Shown piece after piece: positions 36,501 through 49,550 of a stretch of DNA of 64,000 nt. The DNA is taken from NCBI GenBank assembly GCA_907165065.1, contig OU015528.1, positions 74,505,474-74,569,473 on the forward strand. The letters are read 5' to 3'. Made by a program: the position numbers and the translations under genes. Position 1 is the stretch's first letter. Every line of letters begins with the position of its first letter. Under the pieces are notes generated by a model, which had not been told where the DNA came from, ran no database searches, and was given only the letters and a program-made list of their open reading frames with translations. Source of the DNA: Caprimulgus europaeus. Its lineage: Eukaryota; Chordata; Aves; Caprimulgiformes; Caprimulgidae.

Positions 36501-39500
36501 TCCAGCTTTGTCAAAGGCAAGAACACTGAGGGTTTTGACTGTATCATTGGGATTCTCTTGGTTACTAGAAAGACTAGTTTTGAGGTTCAGTTCAGACTTA
36601 TCTTCTCTAATTCTTTGATTTTTCTTGTCTTTTGTGCAACCAGAGATTTTCTACAGATAGTTTATGTGTACTAACATGCTTTAAAGAGGAGGAAGCACCA
36701 TTCATGCCCCTCAACTGGTCTATCTCTCGGGACTGGGCACCCGTTTCTGACAGCTCCTCGCTCCACTGTTTCCCTCCACTGCTCTCCCATACAGAGCCAA
36801 ACCTGGACCACAGGTAGCAGCTGGGATAACCCTCTAGTCCCAGTGGCTCCAGTGTCCTTCCTCTCTGCACCCACATCCCATTCACTGGCCTCCTACCACC
36901 CCTTTGGCAACCACGGATCCATCAGTACAAATATTGGCGTGCTCTGGCACGGCTTTGGGTCCAGGCTTTGGGAGCAGGGGCTCAGATCTGCTCCTGGCAG
37001 GACACAACATATCTCTGGATATGAGGACCCCAGAGACAAATGTTTCCAGAAACTGGGGTAGTCACTTTTACACATATCCAGGATTTTCTCAAATTATGCA
37101 GCAAATGTCTCAGAGACACAGAGACACTGATGGTCAGGCACATTCAGTATGATTCAGAGCTTGTCACAATCATTTTGCACAGCTCTAGCTCTTGGTCTTC
37201 AGCAGATGGTTTTAAAGTAGTCCTTTCCCTGAAAAATACTATGGAAGCAGAGAGCATGAATTATTATTTGTTTTCACTGGGTGGACGGTTGATCAGTGAC
37301 AGATGTTTCTAATTGCATTAAGCAAGTGGAAATAATGAGAATTAGATAGCAGATTCTCCAGGAATTTACATTTAGATTGAGTTACAATTTGCTATTAAAA
37401 AAGCAAATTCAATGTAGACACATTGGTTCTTCAGCAGAAATGGGAGCCAATTATTTTTAATTATTATTTGATTATTTAAAAATGAGCTGTGTTACTGTAC
37501 TTAAAAAATATTTGACTCAAGGGGATGATTTAATAGGTGCACTTTATGTCTCCTGAAAAAGATACGGAGCAGTTAAATTGTTCATCAGCAAACATCTCCT
37601 CCACCTCCCCATTAAGGTCATACGGAAAGGGAAATGACAAACAGGGGCTGCCACAACCGTGTGTCACGGTGCTTGGGTGAAAGGTGGCTGATGTTGGGAT
37701 GGTGGTGACCTGATTGGACTCCCCCAAACCATCTGCATCCCTGACAAATTGAATTAAGTTGCACTGATGGCAGACAAGCTGCATGCCCCCTCTTAGGCAC
37801 CACGCTGGCTGAGCTTGGCAGGGATTGCAGGGTGATTGTCTCCGTGCCGTGCGTGGCTGATGTCAAACCAGCGGAGACGGCAGAGGTGGGTGCGCAGGGC
37901 AGGGGACTTCGGCACGCAGAGAGCAGCGGCGTCTGCTGCCTCCAAACGACACGTATGTGACAGTTATCTCCCAGTTCATGCCAAGAGGAAATGAGCTGTG
38001 GTTCAAACCACCGGAGGTTTTCCTTTTGGGACTCTCTCACAGCTTTTTTTTACTTTATTTTATCTCCTAGATTTCAAGTTCAGCTTCAGACACAGAAATG
38101 TGTGAGTTCCGTGTCAGCAGAGAGGGGATTTATGTGCAGTGCAGATTATTGTGTCTCTGTTAAGCACAGAATCCAAGCTATAATATTTTTTTTAAACTAA
38201 CTAGCTGGCTCAGCTTTTAATTTTTTTTTTCCTTTTGCTTAATGAGAGCCTTATCCAGAAGTCCTTGAAGTCAGAGAGTCTGTCTATCAGCTTCAGTAGG
38301 CTTTGGATCAGATTTCAAAATCACTGATTCATTATTAATTACACATCTGGGACTCCCTTTTCAAAGAGTTCATTGTTAAATAAATTCACTTTTAGACATT
38401 ACAGACTTGGCATTCTTGTGCATTTAATAAAAGTCTGGCAAACCAGCAAAGAGGCATAGGCCAACTTCTCCTCTGGTATTGATGGATGAATTTCTACTGA
38501 ACAGCAGTGGTTTACATTAGAAGGTTATAACATATCTCTTTGCTCTCATATAACTGCTTTCTGTCTGAGACTAAGTCTGTGTTTGAAATGTTTGCCTTTT
38601 TTGTGATTTCTCCTCACTTTTTTCTTAACTTTTTTCTACCAGCAAGAGTTCCTTATGAATTCAGGCATTGCAGGGTGAAATATCTTTGCTATTTAGTTTC
38701 CTTTCTCTTTGAAGCAATACTGGCATCTTCTTCCTAGGCTGAAGATGCTGCTACATCTTCAGAGCCTCCTGGAAGAACAGACAGGCAGGCAAATGTTTTC
38801 CTGATCCCGTTGGCAAGTGGAATGAAAAATATCTTTCTAAAGATATATGATCTTTCCTGTAGTCCTCAATAATCTAGTTCGAGTCCAGACATTGAGACAC
38901 TGAAGTGACCAAGGAGCTGGTCTAGAAGCTCTGTTTACACATAGGGATATTGTTTTGTGGGGGGATATGTAGAAATACAGATTTTCCTACTGAAGTTTGT
39001 TCAATAGGAGGCTAAGCCCTACACGAAAAAGCAGCACATGTTACAGTGTAATTGAATGGCACAGTCTGTTCCCGCTTGGCAGCTGAAGGCACAGGGACCA
39101 GCAACCCATACGGGTCTTGTGCTGCAAGCAAGGACCTCCTAAGCTGCACTCACCCCATGCTTTGCTTCTGCATCCCTACCTAGACACTTTGGGGAGGAGG
39201 AATGGGATCAGCATCCCTTCCTAGATCTCTTTCTTCAGCTGATCTTTTACACTCCTCTTCCTCTTCCCTCTTCAGCCACAGGCCAAGGATCGCTCCTTTT
39301 CAGAAACCAGACTGTCTTTGTTTGCTTTCTACCCCTCCTGCTTAGAAAAATCTTCCCCAGTTCTCCGTCAAGTCTGCAAGCTTCTCCTTCCACAGCTCAT
39401 TACCTTCATTGGCTGATTCCGCCGTCGCCCCGGTACACGGGTCATCACCCACGTTTGTATGCGTTTACATTTTCCAATTATTTCCTTAGTAGCTGTTTAT

Positions 39501-42500
39501 CACCAACAGGTTTTGCCTCGCCTGAGTTCTCTCCTAATCACTCCATCTTATTTCTTCTTTATTCTTTCTTTGCAGAAAAAAAATAAATGTTGTTTTTTTA
39601 AAATAAAATATATTCCTTATCTCATCCAGTCATTCATTTCACCCTTTTCCTTTTTAATGGGTCTGGTTTATCACCAGCACTTCATTTACAAATAGCAGGG
39701 GAAATAAGCCTTTCTCATCCCCCCTTTAATTCCTATGGTGAGCAGATATTATTTTGTATTTCTTTTCTTTTTGAGCTGTGGCCAATTATCAGTACTCTCC
39801 ATTGCCTCCTCCTTTATTTATGGGAGTCACTGTGTGAAAAATAACTGAACATCTAGAAGTGGAGGCAGAGCTTGCCTGTGCCCAGGGTTTCTCCATTGCA
39901 ACTTGATGTGCTCCTTGAAGCGTGCTATCCCTGTCCCTCTTATGTTGATACGGGTGACTGCTGGATGTGGTGACTGCCGTGACTGATGGAGGGGACCAGC
40001 CCAGAGGACCCAGGCAGCTTCCCTGCTGTGTCCCAAGGCATGACGGACACGTAAAACTTTGCTTCTTAGGGACATACAGAGTCAGTTGCTTGGCTCCATA
40101 TATAGGTTCTGAATGTATAGCCTCATTAGGGAAGGCTGCAGATAGTGCTTAATGTGAGTAGCTGAGGGCAAGGGGAGTTTCTATCTTTTTGTAGATGACA
40201 AGTTGTTGACTTTCTCCATTCCCTGCAAAATAGCCGTGGTTTTATCACAAGCCTAATCCTTGATTACATTCAGCCAGCTTCTGCTGGCTCAAGAAGCAAA
40301 GACTCCATTGGGGGGTCACCAAGAGCAGGGGGGATCCTCTCTGTTGCAGGACAAGGTGTGTTAGAGCCTGCCCCATGGCCCAGGATTGTCACGGGCAGGT
40401 CCTAACCATCACTCTGGTGAACTAGGGGGCCACACTCACGCAAAGGGGATTAGAGGCCAGAGTATCAGTGGGGATGTAAGTGAAGTAGCACTGATTTACT
40501 GTGCCTTGGGAGCTGGACCTAGGCAATGCTTCATTCTTTTCTCTGTCTTCAAGGTGAAAGCAGTTTGCTTAGCTACCCCATTTCGTGCGGTCTCTGACCA
40601 GTCAACTCCCCGTGGCATCTGAGCTTTGCCACCAAGCATTAAGCAACGCAACCAACATCTGGCAAGTGAGGTTCAGCCTCTCTCTCCTGACCTTCCCAGG
40701 GGAAGAACTGTCCATCTGATGTGTAGCATTTTCATAGCATGCATTACACTTGAGTGTGTTAAGCCAGAAGCTTCAAAACATTGCGGTATGTTCTTAATAT
40801 AGCAACTGTAAATGGACAGATAATTAAAGTGATGGGAGGATCCAGGAAGATGAATATGCTTCAACTCCAGGCTCTTTAGAGGAGGGAGTATCTAATATTA
40901 CTGTATGTTTGGAGAATCTAACAGTGGAGTCAGCTCTCTTGACTACATCCCTAGGTCTAAGTACGGATAAAGAAGATGAATGCACAAAAGCCTAAGCACC
41001 CATTATGCTTCTGAAGGTATCCCCTTCCCCAGTCTCAGCACATGAGCATGTAGCTCTCATTAAGTTTAATTAGTTTCTCTGCACTCACAAATGGTGTGTA
41101 GAATAAAACTGGAAGATCTACTTCTATGCTCCAGACCTAGCACTATTATAGATTTTATTTACTTTTATTGTCATTAGATAAAATCTGAACTACCTTATCA
41201 AGATTCATAAGGTGGTCATGTAGATTTTGCATATGGTTTTTTTATATAAATTATTTTAATGTGTTTAGAAAATGTGCTACAAAAATAAGCATTCACTTGG
41301 CTTGTTAAATACTTTCAGCAGTGAAGTGACTGAGTCAGGATGGAAATAAACACCCTTATTCAGGAGAGATTTTTAAAAAGCGAATAGAACATAAGAATGC
41401 AGCAAAGCTCGTATGCCTTGGGAAATTGTTTTTCCTTTTCCACATCAGCAATAAGAGATCAAGAGCATTTCCAAGCACCAATTTCTGTAGGCAGTATGAA
41501 GGGAGATGGACATTTCTACAGTTGATTTGAAACCAGATGAACTAGAGTGCTTCAGAGGTTTACAGTCGAAAAGATAAATGGATTGTGTGAGCTGTCCAAT
41601 TTCATTATGTGCCCTAGCCAAACTCTTTCTTTAATGTTTGATAGAATTATGATCATATATTTCAAAATAAAAATGCTGACCTCTGTAGAAATTGTTGTTG
41701 ACCTTGTCAAGGTGGCTTTAATGCTTGAAAAGAATACCAACAATCTCTCAGTGATATAAAACTTCAACAGATGCTACCAAATCAAAATATAGATAGAAGG
41801 CAGCTGCTTATTCACACTGGCCGAGCTCTTATCAAGCCCTGTTGTCGGCTGAGTGTGAAATGGATTCCTGCCACAGAAAGTTGGCTCTGAACCTCGCTTC
41901 ACGTTCAGAGTTTGATTTCCCACATGTGATACAGTGGGATGATTTCAAACACAATTGACTTTCTTGCAGCAGTTGACTACCCTTTTTCAAAATTCTACAG
42001 ATCTCCAGAAAGTGAAAGGCAAGTACTCATGAAGACCTAAAATACTTTAAGCCAAACATTTATGACACAGATTATCTGCATAAATTTGTCATGTTGGAAG
42101 CGCTTTCTTAAACTAGGCCATAGACTTTAAACCCAGCATGCTACAGAGTGCCATATCCATATCTTCTTTCCTTTGCATTAAGACAAGAGTTGGAACCAAA
42201 GCCCTGTATACAAACCCTCTTAACTCCTCAGCATGTGCAATTTGCATCTTGAGCTGCTTTGGTTTGTATTAATTTAGCAGCAATCTCCACTTGGAGATCT
42301 CCATCTAATCTGGTTTCGGCATCCATCACTGATGTTATGTCATGTGCAAAGAAAGATGAAAAATCCTCTGCAGATGCCAGTTCTGTGATAAAAGCATGAA
42401 ATATGCTTAGTCCCGCCAATATCTTTGCTTGCTTAAATTGGTTACAGATAACGGCAGTGAAATCCAAAATTCAGCCACTGTCTCTCTTAGCATCTCTGTT

Positions 42501-45500
42501 GCAGGGGCAACTTCCACAGGTTAAATGCCTTTGTGTTACAAAAAGAGGCTTTTTAACTCTTTGCAAGGATGAGGGAAAGAAGAAGAGTTGCCTGGCTACC
42601 TGGGGTTCTTCCAGGCCACTCAAAGATACCAGAGTGTAGGAGCATCCTAAAAGGACAGTTCTACAAAGCAGAAAGCTTGTAACCTAAGAAGCAGTCAGAT
42701 GTGTGATACCAGCATAACGCAGAAGATCATCACATCCTTTCTTCACAGCGGGAAGCAAGTCTAGAGCAGCAGCTCTCCCTCACTTAAGACAAGTTAGAGG
42801 AAAGAGAAACAGCTGGAGTTTCTCTTGTATTTGGGAAGTCCACATCCATGGACTGAACCCAAGGCCTGAGGTTGCAACCAGCACACAGGTCTGTTGCTTG
42901 GCCAGGTTGCAGTGTCCGGGTTACAGGTGACAGGCAGAAAGGATGGGACGTGCCATGCACATCTGAGCTGTGTCTTGTAATCTGTGCAAAACATTGTTAC
43001 AGGACCTGGTACGACATGAACTAATGCTTCTGGTTTAGGAATATGTGAAATCTGGGTTTGTTTACCTGATTGTGACAACTGATGGCCAATTTGGGAATAA
43101 ATCCTTTCTCTGACTTGGCTCATAGGGGAAGAAAATTAAGACGTGTAGAAGTGGTTCCTGGCCCAAGCTATCCCCCAAATGGTGCTCAGACATTGTCTTG
43201 GAGAATTGTGCAAATGGTGCTGCAGTCTGGAGATCAGCCAGGTCCATGCTATGACCCTTTTCAGGTTATTAGTACTGACACAGCCAGTGCTGCTAAACCA
43301 AGGGGATCCAGGTGCCCAATACGCCCAGTCTTGGTTTTTGGGAGACTAGATGAACTGGGAGATGCTTAAGTCCCTGTGACCCTGAAAATAGTGTTTTGCT
43401 TTGAAGGACAGATGCTTCTACTTATGTGAAACTGATGGTTTTCAACCAGGACAAAGTCCTGCTGTATGTGGATATCTTCCTTCTGCTCTGCTGATCTATT
43501 GTCAGCCCATAGATGTTTCATGCAGAAGAAGATGGGAAGCTATTGAATAGATCATTAATAGGTTCAAGACATTGAGAATTATTTGCAGGGGTAGTGAACC
43601 CAGCCATCATAGTTGGGAATGGTTTGTTGGTTGGTTGTTTTTTTTTCTCTATGGGAACTGCAATCGCTTGAAAATTGATTGTTTGGGTTCATGTAAGTGG
43701 GTGCCTTTTTTTGTACCAGTCTTTCAGAGTTTTGCTTTAAATTGCCTGAAAGCTCAAAAAAAATCACAGTCAAAACTGTCAAATTTAGGATGGATTTTCA
43801 TTAAAACCATGCTAATTCAGAGTATGCAGCTCCTGACAATACTGTAAAACCTCCCATGGAGTTCGGAGTAGTCTCCTGAAAACACAGTATTTGCTAGAGC
43901 AAAAACATCGCAAAGCAACCAGCCAGCCAGGCTTGTCTTCAGGAGTGTCTTGTAAAGGACAAAACAGATTTGATGTTGTGTTAGGTTTTGGGAGAAACCC
44001 AAAGGAAGATAATAGAGGAAGGCTCTGTTTCCTCCAACCATCCAAAAACGAACCTAGGAAGCTTAAATAAAGAATAATAAAAGTTGTATGTGCAAATTGA
44101 CTCCGGGCAACTGTTTAACTTGCTTCAGTGATGTTTTCATGGCTGATCAGCTGAGCCGGCAGTGACCTTGGCAGTGTTACAAAAGCAGTTTTTACATCAG
44201 TCAGCATAAGGAATTCCACACTTTCTATCAAATCCCTCCTAAAAAGATGCCTGCTTGCCCTTGCAGTCTGGGGTTGCTTCTGTGGTTGGCCAGATCTTCT
44301 CACTTGGTTCATGCTCCTGGGCACTATTCAGTTGGACAGGACGCGAGGGGGCTACCCAATTTCTTTTACTGCCCAGAAAGGTTTCTCAGGGGAATGTCAG
44401 GATTTTCACCACTTGCCTTTGATTCTCAGGCCTCTGGAAATCCCATGCGAAGGGTTGGCTGTGCATGCACAGATCGGTGCTCTGGCACATGGGAGGTACA
44501 TTGGGAGATACTGGACCTGGCACAAATGCTCTGTGAAGGTGGTGTGCATCCAGTCAGCACGTCTGGACTGCACAGTGCAGAGATGCAGACTCTTGGGAGA
44601 TCCCAGGCAGAAATACCTTACAGTGTGCTGTTCCTTCTGTCACCCCAAGTAGCAGGGGCAGAGCAGGACATCAGTCTGAATGCCAGGCAGAGCATCCTCT
44701 CCATCTCCCCAACCCTGCAGGAGACAGTGATGCAGATTCCCCCATGGGATGTAGTGCTCTAAGCAGCCACCAAATCTCCTTGTGCTTCAAGTTTATGGAT
44801 GAAAAAACACACGTGTCCAAAGCATGGGCCAGCCACAAAACCCAGCTCATCCTTCTCCCATCCTCAGCCCATCAACTGTCTCTGTCAGATGTATGTGGGG
44901 ATATTAGCTGCTTCCAGCAGAGATGGAGAGGAGATGGAGCAGGCAGACAGCTAAGGGAGGAAAGAGGGAAGCATTGAGGCTTTCATCATGCGTGAGAGAA
45001 AGGTCTGAGCATGGAGCAGTCGAGATGGGAAGATTTCCCATCCCAGCACCAGTAGCAGCTGGCTGGGATCTTTGGGTGCAGTCACCTGAAAACGCCGTTG
45101 GAGGCGCGGGGTGATACCGGAGACAACAGAGAGGAATGGGGTCACTGGGCACCGATGCAGACCCCATCTGGATGGAGGAAGCGTGCAGCTGCCTCTGCAT
45201 CAGGCAAGAAAGGGAGGAGGGATGCTACAGACCCTGAAGTGTCTTTTTCCTCCCACCAACTGCTCCTCATTTTGGCTTTGACATGAATTTGCCATGCAGA
45301 CTTGGCCGGCTCATGCTCTCCGCTTTCTCTGACTACAGAAGTATTTAAGCAGATTCGGATTGCTAATATGTAGGGGAATTAGAAAGTGTCAGCAATGGCT
45401 TCTGACTTAAGATATTGAGTGTCAGGTATTAGCTGAACCCAGAAACGCAGCTATCTGTGAATATTTCTATGGCAACTTGTCAGTAGAGTGTTTCTAATCC

Positions 45501-48500
45501 TTTCACCAAACAGACTTTTTAAAAAACTTTAGGATTTGTTTTTTCTTTGTCTCTCTGACCTTAATAAATCTTAATTCCCACAACTTGCGGGTGTTGACTT
45601 TCCAAGAAAAACGTTAGTGGCTCTCTGTCACCACCCTCCACGCTCCTGAGGAGGCTGCTGGAGGCAAGTTATCTCATTTTCCTATGTAAATGAAGAAAAG
45701 AGATTTTAGAGCCAGCCGCCGACTCTGGGAAAGAGGTGCTGCGTGTGCCAGCGCGAGCAACGCTCCCGCCACCGATCCCCGACACCGACGGAGTTCAGCT
45801 GTTTCGTGATAAAAAATAAGGTGTTCCCTCGCCAAGCATCTTGCATTTCAATGAATAATTTTTCACCCAACTACATCCCAGCCTGCTTTGATTATGTGCA
45901 CTCCGTATATTGACACAGTAACACGGAGCTGAGAAATGGTGGATCTGTCCCATGAGGGGAATTGCAAAGCTGAAACCCCTAAGGCCCCAAGCCTTCAGCC
46001 TGAGCAGTTCTGTACGATGATATTACGCTGCATTCAGGCAGGACGGTGCTGAACGGGCTGTTATTTGGTATTTACATAACATTGCTGTGGAGCGACTTCA
46101 GATTTCGCTTCTCTTCGAAGCGCGTAAAATGGGTGAAACAACGGGATGACAGAGCTGCTGGCAGAGTCAATTTGACAAGAAGAGAATTGCAAGTGAGTGA
46201 CAGTTCAGTGGTCCCTGGATGAGAGATTTCAGTGTTTCATGCACAGGGAAGCAGGGGCGGGAGTGAGTTATGGTCCGTAGCTCTCAGGGGGTAATGTACT
46301 GCCTAATGCATACGGGCACACGCGTGCTGCTGGCCTTCAGCAGATAAGGCTGCTGGCGACTGAATAGCCAATGCCTCCAGAAACAGAGTGGGGACACAAA
46401 GGGCATCTTTACAGCCCTTATCCCCGTGTGGTTGGAGCATAGCTTTGAGGCTGGTGTTAGCAGATGATCTAATTCAGCAGGGGCAGCACCTGGAGTTTGC
46501 TTGATTAGCAAATGATAATAGTTGCTGGAGGGGAAGGATTGTGTGCAAATCGCTGTTTGCACTTTTATTTCCTTCTGATTGCACTGCCCAAAGCTTGAGA
46601 TGGGCTGACGAGGGAGTGTTGTGCCCTGACTGGTGGTACCACATTTGGCACAGCCAAGGCAGGAATCACTCTGAATTCATGCAAAGCACTTTTCCTGCCT
46701 CGCCTCTGCCACTGATGGTCTGACCGTACCGCACACGTGCTCCCCCAGCCTCCGTTTCAGCTCAAGTCACCAAAGAGTCGCTTTTCAAACTTCCAACCTT
46801 TGAATGTTTAGCAAAATTGGACTGAGTCAGTGAGACTCGAGAGGCTGATTTGAACTAGACACACTTCATGGACCATCCTACAAAAAACAAACATGCTTGG
46901 GAACTTGCTGGACGGCATCTGCTATGTCTGCACTCATAAATTAAATAGGTCATGGCTCTCTGGCTGGGCTGGAAGCCACATGGCACAGCCTGGCTTGTGA
47001 TTCTAGGGGTAAACTCCCACTCTCCTCCCAACAAGGTGACCATCCTTGGGACTATGTCTGGTTCGGGCTATGCCCTGGTGGCTTTATCTTGGAGGGTGCA
47101 AATGGACCAGCCTGCAGGAGCACGTGCTGACATTAAATAGCAATTATTTGGGACAGCCCTGGAGCCTGTGGGCTCCAGGTTGGGTTATCAGCACAGAATG
47201 AGTGCAGGCTGAGCATCGGTACTGCAAACAGTGTTTAGCATCGCAGCACTTGGCATAGCAGTGTCTCAGCTCTATATTCTTGTGATGTATCTTGCTACAA
47301 CCCCCTCCAGTAAGGAGACAGTGGATGGTAGTGGGTTTTTATTACTAAGTGTGATCTAGATACCTGGTTCCCACAGTTCAGCGTGTCTCTGTGCCGGATG
47401 GATTCGGGCAGCGCACGGCTGTCCATATGTTGAAATTATGCATTTCCCAGGAACCTTCTGTCACAGAGAATTAGGGAGAAGCTATGAAATGGGGGAGGGG
47501 GAATAAATAGCCTTTTTTGACAGTTAATAAAACAATAAAATATACTTTGTGTGTGTCTGCGTTTCTAGGGACATACCAGCAGCTGCTAATACCATGTCAT
47601 CTGGTTTTTATTCATGGCTCTGCTGGATTGTGGATAGATAATCTCTCTCTATAACTCACTCATTTCTAAGTGTAATGGGAAGCTGTCACCGAGAAACATT
47701 CTTCTCTGCCAAAAGTGGGCAGGCTGACTTTCCACTGGGGAAACACATGACTCTGGAGTTCCTCAGGCTGCTCAAATCCCAGTAACATTGTCTTTTAATT
47801 ATATTGAATATTTAATACTGGAATGCTTGTGTTTCTGCTGTATTTTCCATGATGACTGACAGAGTGATCAACTCAATCTACAGAGAAATCCTTCCACTTC
47901 TGATTTTACTGACTGAGACAGGCAGATGTTTACTCCCCAGGCGCTAAGCCAGCTGAGGCACCCATGACTTGGTGAGGTGAGCTCCCCATTGCACCCATGG
48001 GGGCACTTGGGCCCATTGTGGAGAGCCTCCTTGGACAGCAGCACTGCCCTCTCAGGGCAGGATTTGACCCAAGGCCAGTTAGGTATTTCCAGTGTTGATC
48101 CTCAGCTGAGTCAATCACAAAGCCCTCCTGGAGAGAAATAGAGATTTGTAGGACTTTGGGCCTGTTTTAAGATGAGATGAGTTGCCCCTAGAAGCTTTCC
48201 CCCACACTACAAGGGGATTCTTCTCCCTAAAAGCTCTCTTCGTCCTCCTTCCATCCTGTGGCCACCACATGCCCATAACACAGCAGTGTCATCCCTAAAC
48301 CTGTGTGACAGTGACAATGTCTAGTATTAGGAGGCACCAAAATGAGTTTCATACATCACCTTGTGTAGCAAAGCCTTGCTTTGCATCACCAGTGTCTCAC
48401 CTCCTCCTTTCCCTCTCTCCAGCACTGAGGAGGTCTCCTGTGAGCAGATCCCAGCCTGGTCCCCCAGTGGGTCCAGCAGCCCATGTTGGTGGGCTCACAG

Positions 48501-49403
48501 TAATGAGAACTCATCCAATAAATACATGGAAGAGCTGTTACACACAGGGGGTGTTTTGACATTGAATGAGTGAGACCCATCCCTGATGCAGCCTCCATCT
48601 CCCCTTCCCACCTTGCCTGTCCCCTCCCCACTTACCTTTAGTGTTTCCTGTGCTCTGACGTTATTCAGGGAAGTTGCCTTCACATTTAATTGGGCAGAGA
48701 CACCTGTACAGAGTGCACCTGTATGTAGTGTCTCTGTACAGAGACAAACACAGTGCATGGACGAGGGACTCATCCCCTGTGGTTAATTTGTCAGTGCTGA
48801 ATGCTCCTTAAAACACAGACAAGGAGATAAAGACAGAGCTTGGGCGTTGCATGCACTGAAGTTGTCCTGGTGCGGTTCTCCCTAGCACAGGCTGTGCCTG
48901 CAGCCCAGGGTATGGGAGGCTCTTTAAGCAATGGGGAAATGCAGGGAGGCAGCCCTGGGGGTGTTGGTCAGCTGTGATCCCATATGTACCTTCTTGCACT
49001 GTCTTTGGTGCCTTTTCAGAAGCTTTCTTGGTTCAAGTTTAAGTCACGGAGCTACTATTGAGGCTCAGTTCTTTCCCTGCCACCTTCCCACACCACAAAT
49101 AAAGCTCTCTCTTTCCTCTACAGTATTATTTGAACAAACTTCAGTTGTTTTGGAGGGAATGAGTTCACTGCTTTAAGGCTGCAGGAGCTAGGGCTGCAGA
49201 AGAGTCCTGGCCACATGCTCGCTGTTCTCCTCGCTGCTGAGACAGAAGTGCTTTGGGGTTGCAGAGCATTACGCAGCATTTCAGACAAACCTCTCAGACA
49301 TGGCCTGGGATGGAAGGTGTCTGGGTCATTCTGCTAATAAGGAGGCAGCCCCTAATGAGTCTGTCTCTATTCTTCTGACTTTCTAAGAGGAAAGGGAGAA
49401 ACC
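33596..49403. other. 15.8 kb of intron with no recognisable CR1 or gene
   Basis: I found no CR1 signature on either strand in this block, the longest such interval inside the gene. It contains AT-rich stretches with many TAAT/ATTA cores (for example 37310-37520 and 38200-38400) and CpG-bearing patches at about 37830-37960 and 45709-45810. An 18-bp palindrome lies at 48729-48746. None of the open frames (up to 271 codons at 34305-35120) resembles a known protein. It may hold regulatory elements of FRMD4A, which is an inference from composition alone. Confidence 0.45.
48729..48746. repeat. Perfect 18-bp palindrome
   Basis: TGTCTCTGTACAGAGACA is its own reverse complement. The left flank (GCACCTGTATGTAG) partly echoes it. 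A dimeric factor site or a hairpin is possible, and chance cannot be excluded. Confidence 0.9.
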
Positions 49404-49550
49404 TCATAGAATCAAAGAATGGTTTGGGTTGGAAGGGACTTTAAAGATCATCCAGTTCCAACCCCCCTGCCATCAGCAGGGACACCTTCCACTAGATCAG
49501 GTTGCCTAAAGCCTCATCCAACCTGGCCCTGAACATTTCCAAGGAATGCT
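49404..49550 (-). mobile_element. CR1 LINE 3' fragment, antisense
   Basis: It starts TCATAGAATCAAAGAATGGT, continues GGTTGGAAGGGACTTTAAAG and CATCAGCAGGGACACCTTCC, and fades after GAACATTTCCAAGGAATGC. It is CR1 3' UTR and the last ORF2 codons only. Subfamily as for the copies at 16891 and 20819. Confidence 0.92.
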
